A DNA stretch of 32,917 bases from Anthropogastromicrobium chipingensis_A. Lineage in GTDB: Bacteria > Bacillota > Clostridia > Lachnospirales > Lachnospiraceae. The notes under the pieces were generated by a model that was not told where the DNA came from, made no database searches, and worked only from the letters and a program-made list of their open reading frames with translations. This document shows positions 16,822 to 24,921 of this stretch, in pieces. Position 1 is the stretch's first letter. Each line of letters starts with the position of its first letter. The position numbers and the translations under genes were made by a program. The DNA lies in contig CAVCXB010000016.1 of assembly GCA_963605535.1 (NCBI GenBank), forward strand, positions 1 to 32,917. Direction: 5' to 3'.

Positions 16822-18828
16822 TCAATATGCAATCATCGGAATGCTTTCTGCCTTTTCGTCTGTCGGCACCTTTGTGCCATCTGCGATCTCATACATGTTT
16901 TCGCTGCACTGCTTTATCTCGGATGCCATATCTTCATATGGTCTCGAGCAAACATCAAACAGACCGATATTATAATTTTCCCCATCGAAACGACCTAATA
17001 CAAACTGATCGTAGCACTGGAAATAATGGCAGCCAACACCATTTGGATGAGCTGCTACGCGCTCGCAATAATAGCGATATGCCTTGCCGCGGTCTGCCTG
17101 TGTCAGCACGCCCTCCAGCCCAGTCGCATTCATTCCTGCATCGAGCGCGCCAAAATGGAATTCACCGATCATTACCGGAAGATCAACGCCAAGCTCTGTG
17201 ATATGATCAATAGCCGCTGTCGGGTCAACCGCATAGCAGTTGATGGAGAATACATCAAAGTTTTCCCATCCTGTCACCAGATCTGGATCGGAGATCCATG
17301 CCCATCTCATGCCAAGAATCATGTGATTTGGATCGACCTTACGGCACGCCTTTGACGGAATCTCGACGTAGGCGCGAAGCATTTTCTTTGAAAATTCCTT
17401 CTGGTCTGCCTTTGCCGCCTCTGACTTTGTTGACGCATCACGAATCGGCTGATACAGATCATCAAAGCTAGAAAATGAAGTGTTCCATGCCGCATTTAAC
17501 GCCTCCACGGTCTGATACTTTTCTTTTAAGCTAGTGATCAGCTTTTCCTTGCAGACGGTGCGCTCCGGGTTATAAAGCACCTCATCGGCTAGTACCAGAT
17601 TATCCACAAATGCCCAGCTTGGCTCATTGCGAAGGAAATAGCCGATCATCATCGGATCATCCTTCTTTGCGGCGAGTGCCTGTGCATTCTTATCTGCATT
17701 CTCTTTGTACTCGTCACTGAGTACATCTGGAAAATCGCGGAAGATCTTTTTGTCTGTCTCTGGGAACTCCAGCAGTGATGTCACATATGGAATCGGCGTA
17801 CCCTCAAAGAGTCTGTGATCACTCCAGTTGCCAAGCGTATTCATACCCATCTGCATCAACTGACCTGCCATCATGCGTTTCCAGATCTGATACCATTCTG
17901 CACCGAATACGCGATACAGATTCGCGCCAGCGTAAGAAAACATCTTTGCATTTCTCTTTCGGTCTTTAAATACACGCTCTGGCGAGAACATCTCTGCATA
18001 GGCCGGTTCTGTTTCCTCTGGCAGCCAGTCCAGCCATTTCTCAACGCCATCTACACGGCAGTCTACTGGTACATTCACGCAGTCCGGTCCCGCACTGAAG
18101 AACGCATAGCCGTCTGGATCTGCCATCCACCACTTGCCATCCACCTTATACTTCGTGAAAAAGCCAGTACCTTCGGCCAGTTTCTTATTTTTCCAACCAC
18201 CCCACGTAGACCAATTGTCAAATGGATAGCCCTGCTCACCGTCCTTGACCTGCTGTTCCAGAATGGTCTTTAATTCTTCGATATCTTTTGTCTTGCCCTT
18301 CCAATCTTTTCGCTTATTCTGACCCAGACTGTCGATAAGCTTGCCATCCGGCAGCTGCACATGTTCCGGATACTCATCTGTCAGCTCCATATCGCTGATA
18401 CGCACGGTAATATCATGGAATACTGGAATTGTCTTCACCTCAATGCGTGTGATTTCCTCTGGTGCAATTCGTCCGCCGTGGCAGACAATTTTAAGCTCGC
18501 CTGGCAGTGCCTCTGGAAACAGCACACCCGCCTTAAACCACTCCTTATCTAGGCTAATCTGTGTCGTGATCTGCGGCAGAATACCAAAACGAATCGTCAT
18601 TGTCGGCTCCTCGCCTTTGCCATACACATACACATTAAAGGCATCACTGTGCTTCTCAAGCGTCTCAATTTTAAATAAGAAGTAACGCTCACGCTTCCTT
18701 ACGTCCCACGGCAGCACAATTCCTGCGCTGTCCTTTGATAGCTTCAGCAATGCACCCGATTTGTCGTCTTCCAACTTTAAGAGGGAGGCTCCTGCTGTCA
18801 GAATCTTCTCATCAAATAAAATGTTCAT
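16822..18828 (-). CDS. GH50-like (agarase-like) clan GH-A glycoside hydrolase
   Basis: This 668-residue enzyme lacks a signal peptide. A beta-sandwich N-terminal region (about 1-150) resembles a carbohydrate-binding module. The barrel opens with KYKVDGKWWMADPDGYAFFS (about 226-245). The acid/base is probably E402 in LRNEPSW and the nucleophile E556 in MIGEFHFG. A late block with HYFQCYDQ and GRFDGENYNIGLFD matches GH50 beta-agarase-like proteins. Known GH50 enzymes cleave agar-type beta-galactans, but intracellular relatives in gut Firmicutes may have other substrates, so activity is not asserted. AGGAG stands 6 bases before the ATG. It heads a likely unit with the metallophosphoesterase and HD-GNAT genes; no transporter is adjacent. 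Confidence 0.75.
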   Translation of the reverse strand: MNILFDEKILTAGASLLKLEDDKSGALLKLSKDSAGIVLPWDVRKRERYFLFKIETLEKHSDAFNVYVYGKGEEPTMTIRFGILPQITTQISLDKEWFKAGVLFPEALPGELKIVCHGGRIAPEEITRIEVKTIPVFHDITVRISDMELTDEYPEHVQLPDGKLIDSLGQNKRKDWKGKTKDIEELKTILEQQVKDGEQGYPFDNWSTWGGWKNKKLAEGTGFFTKYKVDGKWWMADPDGYAFFSAGPDCVNVPVDCRVDGVEKWLDWLPEETEPAYAEMFSPERVFKDRKRNAKMFSYAGANLYRVFGAEWYQIWKRMMAGQLMQMGMNTLGNWSDHRLFEGTPIPYVTSLLEFPETDKKIFRDFPDVLSDEYKENADKNAQALAAKKDDPMMIGYFLRNEPSWAFVDNLVLADEVLYNPERTVCKEKLITSLKEKYQTVEALNAAWNTSFSSFDDLYQPIRDASTKSEAAKADQKEFSKKMLRAYVEIPSKACRKVDPNHMILGMRWAWISDPDLVTGWENFDVFSINCYAVDPTAAIDHITELGVDLPVMIGEFHFGALDAGMNATGLEGVLTQADRGKAYRYYCERVAAHPNGVGCHYFQCYDQFVLGRFDGENYNIGLFDVCSRPYEDMASEIKQCSENMYEIADGTKVPTDEKAESIPMIAY

Positions 18829-18873
18829 AGCTCGCTCCTTTTCTCACAAAATTTCGTTTACACGTTTTCCTTC

Positions 18874-18980
18874 CAAATACCATAGCTTCTAGTTTTGTTT
18901 CCATTTCGCTATAATTTCACTACAAACACCATAGCTTTCACTTTCACATCAACTCCGTTACGAATGCTATAATTTCCACT
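18874..18980 (-). promoter_or_regulatory. Duplicated leader segment upstream of the GH50-like gene
   Basis: Two degenerate copies of a roughly 50-base unit lie head to tail. Each has an ACCATAGCTT box (near 18878 and 18928 on the plus strand) and a GCTATAATTT box (18908 and 18966). A cre-like left half, TGTAAACG on the minus strand, is at 18855-18862 but its right half is poor. No clear -35/-10 pair was found. The paired boxes are candidate operators. Confidence 0.35.
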
Positions 18981-18995
18981 TTACCGTCTTTCTAC

Positions 18996-19024
18996 AAAAA
19001 AGGCAAGGCTTTCATGCCCTGCCT
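18996..19024 (-). terminator. Intrinsic terminator after psd
   Basis: AGGCAAGGC (19001-19009) pairs with GCCCTGCCT (19016-19024), eight of nine positions, around a 6-base loop. On the minus strand a run of T follows. It ends the phospholipid unit 20 bases after the psd stop. Confidence 0.8.
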
Positions 19025-19043
19025 CCTATGAGAAAATATGTGC

Positions 19044-19883
19044 TTATTTTTGTGTATTTTTTCTTGCAATTTTCTCGCCCTGCTTAATGAGCGCCTCACC
19101 GCTGCTGATGCTGCGATACACGATATCTTTACGCGGCACCACAGTATCTTTCTGGGTCAGTAAGATGATTGTCGAACCACCAAATTCGAAGTAGCCCTTC
19201 TCTTTACCGCACTCCACCTTACCCGGTGTCGTCTGGTGATTTGTGATGCGACCGACCATCATTGCGCCGACTTCCATCATCAAAACGGTGCCAAGTTCCT
19301 TTGTTTTAATCAGGCAATACTTTCTGGTGTTTTCCTTATAGACTGGGTAGTGCTCAAGTGCAATCGGCTGAACCGTGTGGAATACACCGTGAATCATACG
19401 CTCATAGGAACGTCTGCCATTCACCGGATAAATGTAGCGATGATAGTCATCTACGCTCAGGCGAAGCTGCCACAAAATACCGCCCTCAAACTGCTTTGCG
19501 AGTTTTTCATCGCGCAGCAGACTCTTTAATGTATAATGACCCTGCTTAATCCAAAAACAAGAATCCTTCATGATCGGGTAGATCGTAAGCTTTGCATCGC
19601 ATGGACTGATGAGCGCCTCATCACTTACCTCAAATGGCCTTGCGCCTGGCTTTAACTTTCTTGTGAAAAAGTCATTGTAGGATGAAAAACTCGTCTTTTC
19701 AAATTCTGACACGTCAATGTCGTGGGACTTGATAAAGCCCGGAACAGCAAGTGACGATACACCACTGTTCATTACTTTTCCTGCTGCCTGTGATACGGCC
19801 GGACTGATCAGGATACTAAGAAGCCCTCTTCCGACTGGCGTTGTATATAAAAATGATAAAAGACCACTATTTTTTTCTTTCAT
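19044..19883 (-). CDS. psd: Phosphatidylserine decarboxylase
   Basis: This enzyme converts phosphatidylserine to phosphatidylethanolamine at the membrane. The 279-residue proenzyme shows SYNDFFTR (68-75), SPCDA with D96, and DDYHRY with H148, the expected catalytic Asp and His. Its self-cleavage site is FGGST, with S237 becoming the pyruvoyl group; GGST in place of the LGST common in Proteobacteria. The terminal block matches FEFGGSTIILL of this family. It follows pssA by 82 bases and the terminator closes the unit. The AGGAG upstream is about 13 bases from the ATG, longer than ideal, and no better in-frame start is visible. Confidence 0.95.
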   Translation of the reverse strand: MKEKNSGLLSFLYTTPVGRGLLSILISPAVSQAAGKVMNSGVSSLAVPGFIKSHDIDVSEFEKTSFSSYNDFFTRKLKPGARPFEVSDEALISPCDAKLTIYPIMKDSCFWIKQGHYTLKSLLRDEKLAKQFEGGILWQLRLSVDDYHRYIYPVNGRRSYERMIHGVFHTVQPIALEHYPVYKENTRKYCLIKTKELGTVLMMEVGAMMVGRITNHQTTPGKVECGKEKGYFEFGGSTIILLTQKDTVVPRKDIVYRSISSGEALIKQGEKIARKNTQK

Positions 19884-19965
19884 ATGTTTTGTGTGGCTCC
19901 TTTCTTAAACCGTTCTGTTACGTGATTGATCAAACCGTTTTGCTAACCTATTTCGTGAAACCTTA

Positions 19966-20646
19966 TCAAACCGTCTTTCGCTTCCAGAAAATCAAATCCG
20001 ATAAATTCCAGCCATAATATTCCTTCCAGTTAAAACAAAACAGAAGATACAGCACAACGGCCGCCACAATAAGAATCAATACTGCCAGCTGCTTGTTGTT
20101 TGGTTTCGGAAATTTAAAGTTGATCACAAACAGAAGACCTGTAATCAGCATCGCAATGCTCAGCACGATCTCAAAGTTCTCCTGACACAGACTGGAAATC
20201 GCATACATAAACGGCATAATCACAGCGATAGATGTAATCGGAAGTCCCTGATAATACTTTCGCTTCTCATCGGTCTCCTGTTGGCGCTTCTCCTCCATAA
20301 CATTGTAATAGGCCAGACGAATCAGTCCTGCAAGACAATAAAAGATCAAAATCCCAACTTCCCAGGCCTTTTGCATTCCAGAAAACCAGCAGATAATTAC
20401 TGGGCAAACGCCAAAGCTGACGATATCGCAAAGCGAATCAATTTGAATGCCGAATCGCTTTTGATCCTCTGTTCTATTTTTCTTTGTTCTGGCTACTTTA
20501 CCATCAAATGTATCAAGAAGACCAGACATGCCCAGAAAAAAGACGGCCCAACCGATTCTTGTATAGCAGGCACTGATCATTCCCAAGATGGCCGATGCCA
20601 AGCTTATGTACGTTAATATTACCGTATAATCGTAAAATCCTATCAT
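19966..20646 (-). CDS. pssA: CDP-diacylglycerol-serine O-phosphatidyltransferase
   Basis: This 226-residue multi-pass membrane enzyme makes phosphatidylserine from CDP-diacylglycerol and serine and feeds Psd next door. The CDP-alcohol phosphotransferase signature is present: DGKVAR, then G...D...D in FGIQIDSLCD. The spacing between AR and G is 12 residues instead of the canonical 8, a variant I associate with clostridial PssA proteins. Several hydrophobic helices surround it. AGAGG precedes the ATG by about six bases. The neighbouring flippase-like gene is 65 bases upstream and psd is 82 bases downstream, all the same strand. Confidence 0.92.
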   Translation of the reverse strand: MIGFYDYTVILTYISLASAILGMISACYTRIGWAVFFLGMSGLLDTFDGKVARTKKNRTEDQKRFGIQIDSLCDIVSFGVCPVIICWFSGMQKAWEVGILIFYCLAGLIRLAYYNVMEEKRQQETDEKRKYYQGLPITSIAVIMPFMYAISSLCQENFEIVLSIAMLITGLLFVINFKFPKPNNKQLAVLILIVAAVVLYLLFCFNWKEYYGWNLSDLIFWKRKTV

Positions 20647-20711
20647 TATTTTCCTCTTTCATCCATCGTGCGAACGCCAAACATTTTTTGCATACTTCAT
20701 TCCGGATCCCT

Positions 20712-21770
20712 TTACTTTATATTTATACTTCCTGCCTTGCTTTTTTTGCGTTCACGCACTTGAAATACTACTACAGCTGCCATTGTAAATGCTGCTGACA
20801 AAAACAGTTCACTGTAATAGCCCAGTCCACGGCTCAACACCAGTCCCGGAATCAGAAGTGCCTCTCCGAAGACTTTTCGGAAAATGACGATGAACAATCC
20901 CTCACTGATTCCCATTCCACCCGGAAGCGGAAGCATATCAACTGATATCGATATGACAGCCTGTAAAAACATGACTTCAAAAAAGCCCATGCTATTTAAG
21001 GAAAACGCCCTGTAAACAAAATACGTCACGGCAAACATGGCAAATCGCTGTACGACCGTGATTGCAAAAACTCTCGCAATCATTCCCCAATGACTGCTCA
21101 TAAACTCTGCAGCCTCATGGTAATGATTCATGGAGCGTTCCAACTTACCAAGACGTTCTTCTTTTTGTTTTAAAATGTGTATCCGTTCCAGAAGTTTTGC
21201 TCCGAGTATCAATGTTTTTTTGGCAAATGAGGGATGAAATACCACCACGCACATAAAAGCCACACAGCCTACATTCAGCAAAATTCCCAAATAAAAGACC
21301 CATCTCACCTCTGCTACATACTCAGCCAGAAAATCCCCCGCAAACAGCCACAGCCCAATGCCTACAACCACCAGCACAAACTTGTACGTGATCGTGACAA
21401 CAAGCAAAATGACTGTTGCAATCGGAACGGGTATGTCTTCCTTTTTCATGAAATAAATCTGCATCGGCTGACCGCCGCTCGCAGACGGTGTGACACAGCT
21501 GAAAAAAAAACCAACTGCTGAAAAAAGAAAGCAAATCCGTTCCTTTACATAAATCCCATAGCAATCCAGCATATGCCAAATGACAATACTCTCTCCGGCA
21601 ATAAAAAATAATACCAGGGGAACTGCCGGAATCAGCCACAGGATATTGCATTCCTTAATTGCATCTCCCAGTCCTGAGAGATCTTCCCCATGAAAAACGC
21701 CATACAGTGTCAATCCTATAATTGCAAAAAACAGGACAGCGTCTATCAAAACTTTCTTATATTTTTTCAC
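20712..21770 (-). CDS. Flippase-like membrane protein (lysylphosphatidylglycerol synthase TM domain family)
   Basis: This 352-residue polytopic protein belongs to the family related to the transmembrane flippase domain of MprF. The family signature TPSASGGQPMQIYFMKKE is at about 93-110, and a second conserved stretch with LPLPGGMGISEG is near 273-284. No aminoacyltransferase domain is attached, so it does not itself lysinylate lipid. It is first in a unit with pssA and psd, which points to lipid translocation or envelope phospholipid homeostasis; substrate unknown. The start codon is GTG, chosen because AAGGAGG stands 8 bases upstream. A promoter lies 33-61 bases upstream. Confidence 0.85.
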   Translation of the reverse strand: MKKYKKVLIDAVLFFAIIGLTLYGVFHGEDLSGLGDAIKECNILWLIPAVPLVLFFIAGESIVIWHMLDCYGIYVKERICFLFSAVGFFFSCVTPSASGGQPMQIYFMKKEDIPVPIATVILLVVTITYKFVLVVVGIGLWLFAGDFLAEYVAEVRWVFYLGILLNVGCVAFMCVVVFHPSFAKKTLILGAKLLERIHILKQKEERLGKLERSMNHYHEAAEFMSSHWGMIARVFAITVVQRFAMFAVTYFVYRAFSLNSMGFFEVMFLQAVISISVDMLPLPGGMGISEGLFIVIFRKVFGEALLIPGLVLSRGLGYYSELFLSAAFTMAAVVVFQVRERKKSKAGSINIK

Positions 21771-21802
21771 CTTTGGCGCCTCCTTGGCTTATGAATAGTT
21801 TC

Positions 21803-21831
21803 ATTGTATCAAAGATTGGGAGTGACCGCAA
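21803..21831 (-). promoter_or_regulatory. Putative sigma-A promoter of the phospholipid unit
   Basis: On the minus strand TTGCGG (21826-21831) and TACAAT (21803-21808) are separated by exactly 17 bases. It sits between pepP and the flippase-like gene, so that gene, pssA and psd can be transcribed independently of pepP. Confidence 0.55.
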
Positions 21832-21857
21832 CTAAAAGTTCCCCTATCAATGCTGTT

Positions 21858-23102
21858 TTATTTATGCGCCTCAGCCATAAATGCCTCGATCTCATCCGGT
21901 GTACGCATTACATCCTCAGACAGGCACTCACAGCCGTCCTCTGTGATTAACAGATCGTCCTCGATACGAATTCCGATCTCCCACTCATCGATGTACAGAC
22001 CCGGCTCATCGGAGATGACAGCGCCCGGACGAAGCTTATTATTGGAAGCAACGGTTACATCATGAACATCGATTCCAAGATGGTGGGAAACGCCGTGCAT
22101 GTAGTACTTTCCGATCTCATCTTCCTTCTCAATCAGACCCATGCGGATGCAGCCCTCTGCCAGAACCTTCTTGCACACATCGTTTAACTCACGAAGGGTC
22201 ATGCCCGGCTTTGCGGTCTCCTTGATCTTGCGGTTTGCAGCAAGAACAGCCTCGTAAACCATACGCTGCTTCTCGGTGTATTTTCCATTTACCGGATAGG
22301 TTCTTGTGATATCAGCGCAGTAGCCCTTGTACTTTGCACCAAGGTCAAGCAGCAGAAGTGTGTTGTCCTTGCACTCGCAGTCATTTGTTACATAGTGAAG
22401 CATAGTTCCGTTGATGCCGCTTCCTGCGATGGTGTGGAATGCAACGCCGTCTGCACCATTTCTCTTAATGCTGTACTCGAAGTCCGCCTGTGCCTGATAC
22501 TCCATCTGGCCCGGTGTCAGGTTTGTCATCAGATTCTTCAGACCCTTGTCGGTCAGCTTAATTGCTTCACGAATTAACGCAACCTCATCCTCATCCTTCT
22601 GCATTCTCATCTCAGCGATGATCGGTGCGCAATCCTTTACGCGCACGCCCGGGTACTTCTGTGCAAACTCGCGTGCCTTCATCATGTTGTAATCCTCAAG
22701 ATCATCAATGTCATGACGATAAGTATCAAAGTATACGGCATAGACATCCTCTCTTGTCAGCATACGGTTCAGCACACTCTTCTCGGTATCGATAAAGCCA
22801 ACCTTCTCGATCTCGGCCTGTGCCTTTGCTTCATCAACGGTCATCTTCTTACCCATCCAACGCTCGCGGTCCGGATCTGCCTCCTCGATTAAAAGCATCT
22901 CGCTCGGCTCCTCGGTCGCATTGTCCAGAATTAACATCATATTCTCACGACGGATTCCAGTCAGGTAGAAGAAGTTTCTATTTGCCTCAAATGGTGCATA
23001 CTCATCTGCACTCACATGATGTCTTACTCCTGAATAAAGAATCAGAATGGAATTTTTCTCCATCTTTGCTAATACTTCGTCTCTGCGCTTTTTATAGTTC
23101 AT
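21858..23102 (-). CDS. pepP: Xaa-Pro aminopeptidase (M24B)
   Basis: This cytosolic dimetal peptidase removes an N-terminal residue preceding proline. The 414-residue length and the two-domain layout (creatinase-like N-terminal domain to about 165, pita-bread domain after) match PepP. The metal ligands are D253 (LLDLG), D264 (ADITRT), H340 (HGVSH), E366 (DEPGLYI) and E381 (RIEDD). AAAGGGG precedes the ATG by seven bases. It has its own promoter at 23201-23229 and is followed after 87 bases by the phospholipid unit, which also has a promoter. Confidence 0.95.
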   Translation of the reverse strand: MNYKKRRDEVLAKMEKNSILILYSGVRHHVSADEYAPFEANRNFFYLTGIRRENMMLILDNATEEPSEMLLIEEADPDRERWMGKKMTVDEAKAQAEIEKVGFIDTEKSVLNRMLTREDVYAVYFDTYRHDIDDLEDYNMMKAREFAQKYPGVRVKDCAPIIAEMRMQKDEDEVALIREAIKLTDKGLKNLMTNLTPGQMEYQAQADFEYSIKRNGADGVAFHTIAGSGINGTMLHYVTNDCECKDNTLLLLDLGAKYKGYCADITRTYPVNGKYTEKQRMVYEAVLAANRKIKETAKPGMTLRELNDVCKKVLAEGCIRMGLIEKEDEIGKYYMHGVSHHLGIDVHDVTVASNNKLRPGAVISDEPGLYIDEWEIGIRIEDDLLITEDGCECLSEDVMRTPDEIEAFMAEAHK

Positions 23103-23200
23103 TGTCGTACCCCTTTCAGTTTGCTGTGTGCTATGCCATGGCTCTCATGACAAGCAATGTATTATTCAAAGCATACGTTTCATAAACCCTGAATAAATCC

Positions 23201-23229
23201 ATTATAGCAATCCAAAACCGGAAATGCAA
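23201..23229 (-). promoter_or_regulatory. Extended -10 promoter for pepP, overlapping the mnmM stop
   Basis: Minus strand: TTGCAT (23224-23229), 17 bases, then a perfect TATAAT (23201-23206) preceded by TGC, giving an extended -10. The promoter lies within the last codons of mnmM and partly overlaps its stop codon. It is one of the best sigma-A matches in the window. Confidence 0.65.
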
Positions 23230-23816
23230 CTGCTGTCTTTGCCTTCCAATTTTTGGATAAATACCGGCATCGGCGGATTGTTCGGGCGATTATAATAGCA
23301 GCCTGTGATGACAAGATACATCTTTGAATCAAGCGACTGCAGCATCGCTAAGATCGCTTCCTTTTCCTCTCTTTGAACATCGCTTCCATCGTAGAGACAA
23401 AGCGTCATAATGCCGCCCTTTCGTAAAATCGAAAGACCTGCCTGAATCGCCTCGATGCTCGTCTTTGCCTTCGTCTCGATCGCATGATCGCCGCCTGGCA
23501 GATAACCAAAATTAAACATGACACACGCTGCACTTCCCTCGTTCATGTAATCGAGCATATTTGCGTGAGAATCAAGTACCAGCTCTGCCATGCATTCATG
23601 CTCGGCAAGAAGTATAGCCGTCTCTTCAAGTGCCTTGGGCTGAATGTCAAATGCCATGACCTCGCCTCTTGAACCTACAAGCTCACACAAAAACAGCGTA
23701 TCGTTTCCACGGCCCGCCGTTGCATCTATACAGATATCCCCAGCTTCTACATGCTCACGCACAAAATGGTGAATCAGCTCTGTGATCTGGAGATCTTGTT
23801 TTTTTAATTCTTTCAT
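23202..23816 (-). CDS. mnmM: tRNA 5-aminomethyl-(2-thio)uridine methyltransferase MnmM (YtqB family)
   Basis: This 204-residue SAM-dependent methyltransferase belongs to the former YtqB/rRNA-methylase-like family, now linked to the last methylation step of mnm5(s2)U at tRNA wobble position 34. The SAM site is IDATAGRGNDTLFL (34-47) and the family hallmark FNFGYLPGGDH is near 101-111. YYNRPNNPPMPVFIQKL near the C-terminus is also typical. A GAGG ten bases upstream supports the ATG. It has a promoter at 23894-23922 and a hairpin in its leader. Confidence 0.9.
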   Translation of the reverse strand: MKELKKQDLQITELIHHFVREHVEAGDICIDATAGRGNDTLFLCELVGSRGEVMAFDIQPKALEETAILLAEHECMAELVLDSHANMLDYMNEGSAACVMFNFGYLPGGDHAIETKAKTSIEAIQAGLSILRKGGIMTLCLYDGSDVQREEKEAILAMLQSLDSKMYLVITGCYYNRPNNPPMPVFIQKLEGKDSSCISGFGLL

Positions 23817-23841
23817 CTATCAACAACCTCGCTTTTTTTAG

Positions 23842-23875
23842 GGGGTCAGGGAAAAATGGCTTTTTATCTGTCCCC
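23842..23875. repeat. Long imperfect palindrome (REP-like hairpin) in the mnmM leader
   Basis: The arms 23842-23856 and 23861-23875 pair at 13 of 15 positions (one of them G-U) around a TGGC loop; the outer stem is GGGG/CCCC and the inner stem A5/T5. No T-run follows on the minus strand. It lies between the mnmM promoter and start codon. GGGG...CCCC palindromes with T-rich cores recall dispersed intergenic repeats in clostridial genomes, but copy number cannot be judged from one window. Confidence 0.5.
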
Positions 23876-23893
23876 ACTGGCTTTCCCTTTATC

Positions 23894-23922
23894 ATCCTAC
23901 CACTTCACAGTACCGCCGTCAA
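23894..23922 (-). promoter_or_regulatory. Putative sigma-A promoter of mnmM
   Basis: Minus strand: TTGACG (23917-23922), 17 bases, TAGGAT (23894-23899). The predicted transcript would start near 23887 and carry the 34-base palindrome in its leader. Confidence 0.5.
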
Positions 23923-23971
23923 CGAACTACTTTTTGAAGATTTTTTTAAGAGTTGCTTAATAGAAAAAGAA

Positions 23972-24001
23972 CCGTCCGAAAGACATTTTGTCTTCAGACG
24001 G
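23972..24001 (-). terminator. Intrinsic terminator of the opp/Amadori unit
   Basis: CCGTC and AAGAC pair with GTCTT and GACGG across a small internal loop, with an ATTTT loop at the tip. On the minus strand the stem is followed by TTCTTTTTCT. It lies 8 bases after the oppF stop. Confidence 0.8.
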
Positions 24002-24009
24002 CTTACTGT

Positions 24010-24921
24010 TTACATTTTCTTTTCCCTTAAAACCTGATGTGTTTCTGAAACATTTACCATAACACAGTCGTTGTATTTGAAACCACTCTTCTCATATTGA
24101 TATACAATCGGTTCTCTATTTCGTTCAATCACCGGATCTGCAATTGGGATTGCTGACAAAAGTGATTTTGTATATGGATGAACCGGGTGTTCAAAAATTT
24201 CTTCCGTCAATCCAGTCTCAACCAAATGTCCCTTATGCATAACACCTACCCGATCCGAAATATAACGAACCATAGAAAGGTCATGCGCAATGAACAGATA
24301 CGCAACATTTGTCTCTTTTTGAATATCCTTCATTAAATTAACAACCTGTGCCTGAATTGAAACATCAAGTGCACTGATTGCTTCATCTGCAATTACCAAC
24401 TTTGGATTCATAATTAACGCTCTTCCCAGTCCAATTCGCTGACGCTGTCCACCGGAAAATTGATTTGGATAACGGTTCATGTAAGCTGGATTTAAGCCAA
24501 CCATCTCCATCATTTTCGCCACTCGCTCTACGCGCTCTTTAGGGTTCATATGAGGGTGATGGGCATCAAGTCCCATCGCAATGGTATCCAAAATTTTTTT
24601 ATGCGGATTTAAAGAAGCCATCGGATCCTGAAAGACCATCTGCATATCCGAGCGAAGCATCTTTTCCTGCTTTGTTGTTAGCTTTTTGCTAATGTCTTCA
24701 CCCTTAAAAAGAATTGTGCCTTCTGTCGGATCGTATAGGCGAATGATCGAACGACCCGTTGTCGATTTTCCGCTACCTGATTCGCCTACTAATCCATAGG
24801 TTTCTCCCGGATAAATGTCGAAAGAAATATTGTCAACAGCGCGTACCGTAAATTTTTTACTGACCGGAAAATATTGCTTTAAGCCTCTCACACGAAGCAG
24901 TGGTTCATTTGTCTGTACCAT
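24010..24921 (-). CDS. oppF: Oligopeptide-type ABC transporter ATPase, OppF-like
   Basis: This 303-residue cytoplasmic ATPase energises the importer together with OppD. It has Walker A GESGSGKST, signature FSGGQRQRIGLGRAL, Walker B LVIADEAISALD and the switch His in IAHDLS. The typical OppF opening LKQYFPV is present. The frame extends 16 codons further upstream, but AGGAGG stands 6 bases before the ATG at 24921, so that start was chosen; it overlaps oppD by 17 bases. The C-terminal tail after the ABC core is short and lacks the Cys-rich oligopeptide/HPY motif. Last gene before the terminator. Confidence 0.93.
   Translation of the reverse strand: MVQTNEPLLRVRGLKQYFPVSKKFTVRAVDNISFDIYPGETYGLVGESGSGKSTTGRSIIRLYDPTEGTILFKGEDISKKLTTKQEKMLRSDMQMVFQDPMASLNPHKKILDTIAMGLDAHHPHMNPKERVERVAKMMEMVGLNPAYMNRYPNQFSGGQRQRIGLGRALIMNPKLVIADEAISALDVSIQAQVVNLMKDIQKETNVAYLFIAHDLSMVRYISDRVGVMHKGHLVETGLTEEIFEHPVHPYTKSLLSAIPIADPVIERNREPIVYQYEKSGFKYNDCVMVNVSETHQVLREKKM

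Noticed and set aside
16758..17201. 147-codon plus-strand frame across the GH50-like gene end
   Set aside because: Overlaps well-supported minus-strand coding sequence and has no supporting signal.
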